Part shown: positions 39,176 to 48,800 of the stretch, piece after piece
Layout of the letters: each line of letters opens with the position of its first letter
Position numbering within the stretch: the stretch's first letter is position 1
Origin: Enoplosus armatus
Lineage: Eukaryota; Chordata; Actinopteri; Centrarchiformes; Enoplosidae
Reading direction: 5' to 3'
Assembly: GCF_043641665.1 (NCBI RefSeq)
Contig: NC_092203.1
Coordinates: 11,265,873 to 11,329,872 of the forward strand
Length of the DNA stretch: 64,000 nt
Position numbers and translations under genes: made by a program
The notes under the pieces: model-generated
Told to the model about the DNA's origin: nothing
The model's database searches: none
The model's input: only the letters and a program-made list of their open reading frames with translations

Positions 39176-42100
39176 AGAGAGCGCCTCACATTCCTGAGGC
39201 CCACAGAGAGGAAGGAGGAGGTCTGAAAGGTCAAGAGAGACAATTCATCCAAGGAGAAGAGGGAGGAGAAGAAAAGAGAGTGGAGGGAGGAAGAAAGGAT
39301 GATGAAAAAGGACGGGGAGAGAAGTTGGGGGAGACAAGGAGAAGAGAGGAACAAAGAAGATAAAAGGATGACAAAAGGAGGAAAGAGGAGGAATGAAATG
39401 AGAGTGTGGAGAGGAGGGAAGTAAGGTACACAAGAGGGACAGCAAACTTACATATACATGATAAATAAATAATACATACAAACAGAAATGAAATATATAT
39501 ATATTATATTATTATATTCTAAATTTAAAGCATAGATTAACACACGGAGCAGCAGTGAGGCACATTCTTGTCCCAGATGGATGGGCAGAAATAAAGGAAG
39601 AGTTACCTCCTCCTCCTGCTCACACTTTTATTCAACTGTAGCTACTTATGTTCAGATGCTCAGAACTGTGTGTCTGTGTGTGTGTTAGCATCTGAAAACA
39701 ACAATTTGACAGAAGATTTGATGTCATTTCTCTCTGCTCTCGCTGTCTTTCCTACTCTTTGCCCCTTCTGCCACAGAGAAATGATGGGAAGGCATTGCCC
39801 CTGGCGACCCGAGTCCAGCCCGGCTCCCGCTGGGTGTTCGCCACGCTGGTGGCCATGGCCTGCATCGGCGGCATCCTGGTGGCGGCCATGACCATCGCCT
39901 GCCTGCGTCACCACGCCCACCGGCTGGCAGCAAAGAAGCTGGGTCTGGGACCAGAGGGAGGCAGTTTCAACCACCAGGAGTACCAGGTGAGGAGAGAGAA
40001 GAACTACAAACATGTCTTCACCTCTAAACAAAGGAAGTGTTCCATCAGGATCATAAGACAGTAACAGTGGTCTTGTTGCAATGCCCCGAAATAGCTTAAA
40101 AATGAATCGGTGCAGCTTTAAAGAACATTATAGAAACTCAATAATTAAGATAATAAAAAAGTTGTCAAACACAACAAAAGCATGTTAAATGGATTTGAAA
40201 ATGTTTAGAAAACATAAAAACTCAGTAGCTGAGAAAGCCAGAGACTAAATAATGCAGTGTAACAACATGATGCATGCATAACTGGCTCACCAGGACCTGT
40301 GTCGCCAGCACATGGCCTCCAAAGGCGCCTTCGGACGCTTGGAAGCTGCTGCTCTCGGCGCCGTGGGAGGAGGGAGCGGAGGAGGGGGAGGAGGAGGAGG
40401 AGGTGGTGCGGGTGCTGGTGTCGCGGGAGGAGCAGGAACAGCAGGAGGAGGAGGTGCCGACTCGAGGGTGAGCAGCGTGTCGTCCCAGTTCAGCGATGGA
40501 GCCCAGCCCAGTCCGAGCTCCCACAGCAGCACGCCGTCATGGTGCGAGGAGCCGGCCCAGGCCAACATGGACATCTCCACCGGTCACATGATACTGGTCA
40601 GTGGCAGGCTTTGTGTTTACCTGTGAGGAAGCACTGACTGATCATTTTCAGGTCAGAAGATGTCTAGTCGTTCCCAACCTTCAGATAAATCAGTCTGTAT
40701 CAAGGGGTTTAAAAGTAAATCTAATATAACTTGATTATCAAAAACTGTTTAATGCCGAACCTTTTTCTTGCTGAGAAATATGTAGCAAAAGTCATTCAAA
40801 GTACTGAGTAAAAATACGTGGCTTGTTTTGAGTGCGTAATATGAGGTGGAAGAAGAAATGGACTGTCTTGCTAACATCCCTCAGGCCTACATGGAGGACC
40901 ACCTGAGGAACAAGGACCGTCTGATGAAGGAGTGGGAGGCTCTGTGTTCCTACCAGGCCGAGCCCAGCGCCGTCGCTGTGGCTCAGAGCGACGCCAACGC
41001 CAAGAAGAACCGCTGCCCCGACTCTGTACCCTGTGAGTCCCAGCAGCTACTGATGCACACAAACAGTTAAAGTTATTGATCTAAACCTTTAGGCAGATCA
41101 CAGGGGAAAAAACAGACCTGAACCAGCTTGTCTCAGGTCAGATCCAAAATGTCCTAAAGATACCAAATATATCAGGCCGGACTTTCATAGAAATGCACAA
41201 GACATCATTTTGAATATTAATATGAAACAAAACAATGCACAATATATATGATACCATGTCAGCAGGATGGAATAAAGGATTTTAACAACCTTAAAGCTAC
41301 TTAAGGAAATAAAAGGGGAAAAGTGGATGTGAAGGGGTTAAATGTCACTGCTGTCCTTCAGATGACCACTCGAGGGTGAAGCTGAAAGCTGAGATCAATC
41401 CGTCACGGTCTGACTACATCAACGCCAGCACCATAGTAAGTCTGTGGTGGTCACTATGGTAACCACATTATTCCTCTCATGTTTGAACCACTGTTGTTGA
41501 ACAAACATGATCGGTGGGAGAAGAATTAACAATTTTTGTCCGTGTTCGGTCATTTTTGCTCATCATTCTTTCACCTTCTTGACAAGTTCCCAATAATCAA
41601 TCAGAGATCAATATGTCTCCCAACAATCTGATGCCCCTGGTAAACAAACTGAAAGCGACATTTTGGGCTCCATTAGTCCAAAAGAAGTTTCCTGAAAGAA
41701 TGCAGTCGCTCCAGTGGACCTGCACACCATCACAGCTGGTTTCCACGGCAACTGAGACTTTGTGCTTACCCCCGAGGTGACCTTTGACCTCTTCCCCTGT
41801 TTAACCTCTCACCCCTACCCCCCTTCAGATTGAGCACGACCCCCGGATGCCGGCCTACATCGCCACCCAGGGCCCCCTGTCACACACCATCTCTGACTTC
41901 TGGCAGGTCAGTGTAGTTTGTGTAGATGGTCCACCTGCAGAACTAGCGGTCGGAGTTGTTGGTGTTAATGCAGCTCACATGGGGGGATCAGCTTAATGTG
42001 TCTGTTGTGTAGATGGTGTGGGAGAATGGCTGCACTGTGATTGTGATGATGACGGCTCTGGTGGAGGACGGAGAGAAACAGTGTGACCGCTACTGGCCTG

Positions 42101-42783
42101 ATGAGGGCTCGTCCCTCTACCACATCTATGAGGTGAGAACAGTGTGCGTGGGTGTGCGTGTGCGTATGTTTGAGGACGGGACTCAAACTTTTATGTTTCT
42201 CTCCAGGTGAACTTGGTGTCGGAGCACATCTGGTGTAACGACTTCCTGGTGCGAAGCTTCTACCTGAAGAACGTGCAGACGCAGGAGACCAGAACGCTCA
42301 CTCAGTTCCACTTCCTGAGCTGGCCGGCTCAGGGCATCCCCACCTCCACACGCCCCCTGCTGGACTTCCGCAGGTACTGCTGCTACCTGTATATCCACAT
42401 AGAAGGTTATTGAGGTATCGTCCTCTCCTGAAACTCAGACATTATATCGACACTGGCATCGAAAACATTTGAAACGATAACCAGCCTTAATAACACGATG
42501 AAGAAACAATATTGTTACCTTCCATCCTTCTGTCTTTCCACCATTATTCTGCTCCTGCCCTCCTGTCCTCCTACTCCTCTGTCCCTCCTCTCTTCCCGTC
42601 CTCCCACCCTGTGCGATGGAGGTCAGCGGGGCCCTTGGTTTAATTTTGAACATATCTGTCTGTGTCATTCTTGTGGTTTGCAGCTAGTAGTCTGGGTCCA
42701 GTTGCATAGTCACAAAAATGATCATGGACTGATGTGGCTGCAGCAGGAGGTCCATCGCCGAAAACCCCTTTTTTACTCCCCTA

Positions 42784-42816
<33 letters not shown>

Positions 42817-45800
42817 ACATGCATACTGCTTGTCTTGCTGAAACAAAAAGGTTAATCTTACTTACAACTTTATTTTCTTAAAACATGAAAAGTGTTTCTT
42901 CTTTTTTGCACAATTTCAGTGCAGTGAGTCTTATTTTGAGATACAGACAATCATTTCTAGAAATGATTTCTTTTAAGACATACTGTAATATTTAAGTTTA
43001 ACAAATGAGATTATATAGTGCATGAATCTGGTTTTGTAGCCAAACAGCTGCACAGTGGCTGCAGAAGTCCCCAGATTCATTTGCTATTTCCTAACTTACA
43101 ATAATGTTGCTCGTCTGTTCATCTATATCTATCTCTTACTGCTTGTATATTATTTTTTACATTATTTTTCATTAGTTTTGTTCTGCACAACATTCATTAG
43201 ATATATGAACAGGCATCACAACTACATATATGTAAACATAGATTATATTATACCCATATCTATTATTTATTTCAGAATTCTCTGCACAGTTTGGGGGTAT
43301 TTCATGGATATATATTAATATATTAAACTTTGACTTTTGGGCAGTCTGGAGTTGTTATGTGGCTCTTTTTATTCATGATTAAATATGAAGATTTTTTGAT
43401 TGACTAATTGTCACTGAGCTTTTGACTGTGTGATTTTATATATTTAAGTAAAGATGAATTCAAACTGTTGTGATCCTCTGACTGTATTTTTCTACCGAGC
43501 ATCTATGGAATTGCTAAAATATTGTTATATTTTCATATTTCCTTTAACTTTTCATGTTTTCTTGTGTTTTTTGTCTTCAGGAAGGTGAATAAGTGCTACC
43601 GAGGACGTTCCTGCCCCATCATCGTGCACTGCAGGTAAACCTTGAACGGCATGATAAAATAATAACTCCAGGAAGAAGTTTAATTTAGACATACACTCCA
43701 TTGTAGGACCTCATAAATCCACTTGGTGGCAGACATATTCAACATTTTGGCAGTGCACAAAACAATACACGATCAAAATAATAAAATGAGTCCACTGCAG
43801 CTGTATTCAAATATCATCTCCAGCCAACTGAATAGGCTGCTCCAGTCTGAGCTCAGCGTTTCATTTATTTCATATCTGATATTTGCTCCTATAATACAAA
43901 AACGAGAAAAAAAAGTGAAATAACAAAGACAATTGTCTTAAAACCCTGTGTTGTTTTATTTTTTTGAATTGTAAAGCACTTGGTTTTAAAAGTTCTACAT
44001 GGTTTATTGTTAAGTTAGTGTCTGCTTTGTCTTGTTTCCATAGTGACGGTACAGGCCGGACTGGGACTTATATCCTGATTGACATGGTTCTCAATCGTAT
44101 GGCGAAAGGTGAGGTTTATATACGTCTGAATGCTGAAATACAACCATTTTCTACTGCCTGAATTTGGTTTGTTTTGTTGTCCCAAGTTGATCTGCAGAAT
44201 CAGGATTTGGGCTGAGCAAGTAATTGTCTGATCTTTTGTTTTTTACAAGTACCTATTAAAAAACGTATCCACACACTGTTGTAAGAGACATACTGTATCT
44301 ATTGGACTCTTGGTTGGAATTGGCAGATAATCAATATTAAAGAACTCGGATCAGGATTGGGAGCAAAAAAGCGTAATCACAGATAAACCTGTTGTCAGTG
44401 TTTTACCTTTGTTTTCCCTACAATATCTGTATTTACACAAAAACACGTTTTATAATATCCTCATGTAAAGATATTATATATAGATAGATGTGTGCTCACT
44501 CAACCATCCACTTGTTTTTGAGGATGTATAAGTGCACGTTACTGCAACAAATGTGTGTGTTACCTGTTTTCCTGCAGGTGTGAAAGAGATCGACATCGCT
44601 GCTACACTGGAGCATGTCCGAGACCAGAGGCCTGGGATGGTTCGCACCAAGGTCAGTCCAACGAAGTGTCATTTTGAACTTCATTAAAGGTGTAAAATTA
44701 CAGCTGCTAGTGCTGCCATGAGTCTGACTGGTGGTTCAATTCCTGAATAAAAAAAAATTCCTTGTATGATAAAGAAGCCTGCTGAACCTCCATCATGCCT
44801 TTTATTACTTAAGAAACTACCACTAACACACGTGACCTGCTGGATCCAACATTAAAACAAGTCTTCAAAAATAACTTTGAAGACTGTTTTAAGTCCAACT
44901 GAAAACTAACAAGCTACCAACTACCGGTTGTACTCCCACTACTACCCATTTAGTACAGTATGGGCTCCCCCTTGTATAAATCTAATTGGATTCTCTCACT
45001 TCATGTTTGACAGTCTGCCATTTTCCCTGGACGTGACGAGGATGGGAGGAAGTGCTACGTGCATGCTACAAACGTTTGGGTAAGTGCGATTGCATTTCAA
45101 TCATTTGAATGTATAAAGAAATAAGATTGAATGTGTAGTCTATGTATGTTTATTGTTCTGCTAAAGCTAACATGCTAAGCTTCAGACACCCTGGGCTGTC
45201 CTCTGAATTGTAGCATGTTAGCTTTAGCCACAACATGTGGGATTAAAGCATGCTAACTTCTGGTTAGTTCAATATGCATTCTGACATAAATTACAAGTTA
45301 ATGAAAGAACTACACATTCAATCATATTTATTTAAACATTCAATCTGATTGACATGCAATTGCACTTACCTGTGCTATGTGGCCACATTCAGTTTGCTGT
45401 GTTGTTGCAAAACAATTCAAAAATGTGTGAATGATTCAATAAATTCCAGTGGCATAACACCCAGTTTCCATCTTCCGAAACATCGGGGGGGGACACAGCC
45501 CCCTCCCTCACCCACCATCCGTGCTACCCATGCTACCCGTCACCCGTGAAGTGATGCTCCAGGTACTTGCCACAGGCTGGATTTGAACCAGCTGCTGCAC
45601 CCCATGGCATTTCGTGGTCGCAAACAAACCACACCACACCACCAAGTACCCTTCACATATAGACCTGTTCTCTGGGCGCTTTTATTTCTTCACTTTGGGT
45701 GTTGGACTTTCCCAAAATTCACTGAGTTCCATAAGGATCGTACTCACAACCTCAGACCTTCTGATCAGTCTCCTAAGAGCCTGAGCTAGTTCACCTGAGA

Positions 45801-48800
45801 CACTTCACTGTTCTTCCTTTGAGCTTTTCATTTTTTCCTTTGGACATCCAACTTAAAAAGTCTGAAAGTAGAAAAGGGATTGAACTCACAACCTTCTTAC
45901 TTCCAGTCAGTTTCCCACTGACTGAGCTAGTTCACCTGAGACACGTCACTGCTCTTCCTTAGAGCTTTTCATTTTTTCCTTTGGACATCCAACTTAAAAA
46001 GTCTCAAAGTAGAAAAGGGATTGAACTCACAACCTTCTTACTTCCAGTCAGTTTCCCACTGACTGAGCTACTTCACCTGAGACGCTTCAATGCTCTTGCT
46101 TAGAGCTTTTCATTTTTTCCTTTGGACATCCAACTTACAAATTCTCAAAGTAGAAAAGAAAAGGGATTGAACTCACAACCTTCTTACTTCCAGTCAGTCT
46201 CCCACTGACTGAGCTACTTCACCTGAGACGCTTCAATGCTCTTGCTTAGAGCTTTTCATTTTTTCCTTTGGACATCCAACTAAAAAAGTCTCAAAGTAGA
46301 AAAGAACAGGGATTGAACTCACAACCTTCTTACTTCCAGTCAGTCTCCCACTGACTGAGCTATTTCATCTGAGACACTTCACTGCTCTTCCTTAGAGCTT
46401 TTCATTTTTTCCTTTGGACATCCAACTTAAAAAGTCTGAAAGTAGAAAAGGGATTGAACTCACAACCTTCTTACTTCCAGTCAGTTTCCCACTGACTGAG
46501 CTACTTCACCTGAGACGCTTCAATGCTCTTGCTTAGAGCTTTTCATTTTTTCCTTTGGACATCCAACTTACAAATTCTCAAAGTAGAAAAGAAAAGGGAT
46601 TGAACTCACAACCTTCTTACTTCCAGTCAGTCTCCCACTGACTGAGCTAGTTCACCTGAGGTTGTTTGTATGTGTTTCTTAGAGCTTTTAACTTTTCCCT
46701 TTAGACTTCAAATATAAAAAGTGTGAGATTAAAGTAGGGATTGACCTCACAACCTGTGAACATCAAGTCAGTCTTTCATGACCCTGAGCTATTTGAGCTG
46801 ACTGTTGGCCCAAAAAATTCCTGTAGACTTTTTCACTTTTTTCTTTTGACTTATGTTGCATTCACATGGATTTAGGCAGACGGCAGACTGGCAACACCTT
46901 CTGGACGGCAAACAATGAGTCCGACAGAATGGCAGGACAGCAAAACAATGATAATGGAATAAGTCAGCTCCTTTGTCTTTGTCACGTTGAGCTGCAGGTG
47001 GTTCTGCTTGCACCATCGCAGCCCTGTACTCCTCCTCATCACCCTTACTGATGCATCCAACTATTGCTGAGTCATCAAAAACCTTCTGAAGATGGCAGGT
47101 CTCAGTGCAGTAGCTGAAGTCCGTGGTGTAGACGGTGAAGAGGAAGGGAGAGAGGACAGTCCCCAGCGGGGCCCCGGTGTTGCTGACCACTCTGTCTGAC
47201 ACACAGTGTTGTAAGCGCACATACTGTGGTCTGCCAGTCAGGTAGTTGACACTCCAGGACACGAGGGGGGCATCCACCTGCATCTCCGTCAGCCTCTCAC
47301 CCAGTAGAGCCGGACGGATGGTGTTGAACGCGCTGGAGAAGTCACACATTAAACTACACTCCCGGTACTCCCTCTGACTCCTGGCCAGCGCCGTTGGCTC
47401 GTCCATCTTGTTTGCCAGCGATCTCACGTTGCCCATGATGAGAGAGGGGAGACACGGCTTATATCTCCTCTTCTCCATAAGCCTCTGCTGTCCCGACCCA
47501 ACTCTCTTCCCTCGTCGCTTCGTTCCCCCTCTGCATCCTCTGTGTGTTTTTCTCCAGATTTCAGCGGGGATCTCCGATGATCTGGTCTCCTGATCTCTGG
47601 AGTAAACAAAGTGGCCCAGAAGTTGCTGTGCGACTGTCCGATGTTTGAATGAAAGTAATTCCAGAGTGAAAAAAAGTACCAGAACTCTCTCCTCCAGCAT
47701 GTTTGAAGAGGGTACAACTTCAAAAGTCAGTACTTAAAAAAAAGTTCTGAGTTAAATAAAGAAATAAAGGAGAAAAAGTAAGAAAAAGAATAAAACAAAC
47801 AGGAGCGACTGTAACAGGCTACATGCACGGTCTGCGCATGCGCACAATGTTATGCTCCAGGTACCTGCCAGGGTGGGATTCGAACCAGACGTTGCACCAC
47901 CGGTGGGTTCAATACTCCCTCAAATCTTTATATTTTTAAGTTGGATGTCCAAAGGAAAAAGTGAAAAAGTCTACAGATATTTTTTGGGCCAACAGTCAGC
48001 TCAAATAGCTCAGGGTCATGAAAGACTGACTTGATGTTCACAGGTTGTGAGGTCAATCCCTGCTTTAATCTCACACTTTTTATGTTTGAAGTCTAAAGGG
48101 AAAAGTTAAAAGCTCTAAGAAACAAATATTAACTACCTCAGATAAAATAGCTCAGTCAGTGGGAGACTGACTGGAAGTAGGACGGTTGTGAGTTCAATCC
48201 CTTTTCTACTTTGAGAATGTTTTAGTTGGATGTCCAAAGGAAAAAATGAAAAGCTCTAAGGAAGAGCAGTGAAGTGTGTCAGATGAAATAGCTCAGTCAG
48301 TGGGAAACTGACTGGAAGTAAGAAGGTTGTGAGTTCAATCCCTTTTCTACTTTCAGACTTTTTAAGTTGGATGTCCAAAGGAAAAAATGAAAAGCTCTAA
48401 GGAAGAGCAGTGAAGTGTCTCAGATGAAATAGCTCAGTCAGTGGGAGACTGACTGGAAGTAAGAAGGTTGTGGGTTCAATCCCTTTTCTACTTTCAGACT
48501 TTTTAAGTTGGATGTCCAAAGGAAAAATGAAAAGCTCTAAGGAAGAGCAGTGAAGTGTCTCAGGTGAACTAGCTCAGGCTCTTAGGAGACTGATCAGAAG
48601 GTCTGAGGTTGTGAGTACGATCCTTATGGAACTCAGTGAATTTTGGGAAAGTCCAACACCCAAAGTGAAGAAATAAAAGCGCCCAGAGAACAGGTCTATA
48701 CGTGAAGGGTACTTGGTGGTGTGGTGTGGTTTGTTTGCGACCACGAAATGCCATGGGGTGCAGCAGCTGGTTCAAATCCAGCCTGTGGCAAGTACCTGGA

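Larger units (their letters stand above)
37544..39776 (+). other. ptprn intron 12
   Basis: A 2.2 kb intron separating the last ectodomain exon from the transmembrane exon. It holds (GT)n at about 37713-37737, a short inverted-repeat element (37884-38105), AT-rich sequence, (CA)n at about 39146-39173 and a polypurine tract (39176-39425). Confidence 0.7.
44890..46848 (+). repeat. Left arm of the fold-back locus
   Basis: Reverse-complement counterpart of 47953-49765. Paired landmarks: CCAACTGAAAAC at 44896 with GTTTTCAGTTGG ending near 49760; TCTAATTGGATTCTCTCACT near 44981 with its complement near 49650; a 68-codon open stretch at 45583-45789 repeated exactly on the other strand at 48569-48775; and the innermost GTTGGCCCAAAAAATTCCTG against TATTTTTTGGGCCAACAG. 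Identity is high but not perfect. Confidence 0.85.

Noticed and set aside
40287..40580. Minus-strand proline-rich frame opposite ptprn exon 14
   Set aside because: Antisense of the GGA/GGC repeat; the plus frame continues the PTPRN protein on both sides.
45583..45789. 68-codon frame repeated exactly at 48569-48775 on the other strand, considered as a conserved small protein
   Set aside because: It overlaps a tRNA-like unit and a B-box-containing segment of the fold-back arms. Identity follows from the inverted repeat, and there is no independent sign of coding selection.
45730..46800. CRISPR-like array (regular spacing of repeats)
   Set aside because: Vertebrate DNA; the whole 141-146-bp unit repeats, with no unique spacers between short repeats.
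46866..47593. Plus-strand open frames across the LINE fragment
   Set aside because: The recognisable RT motifs are on the minus strand; these are antisense shadows.
45730..48630. Functional tRNA genes
   Set aside because: The A and B boxes are good, but anticodon and acceptor stems pair poorly and units are embedded in tandem repeats, so they were called tRNA-derived repeats.
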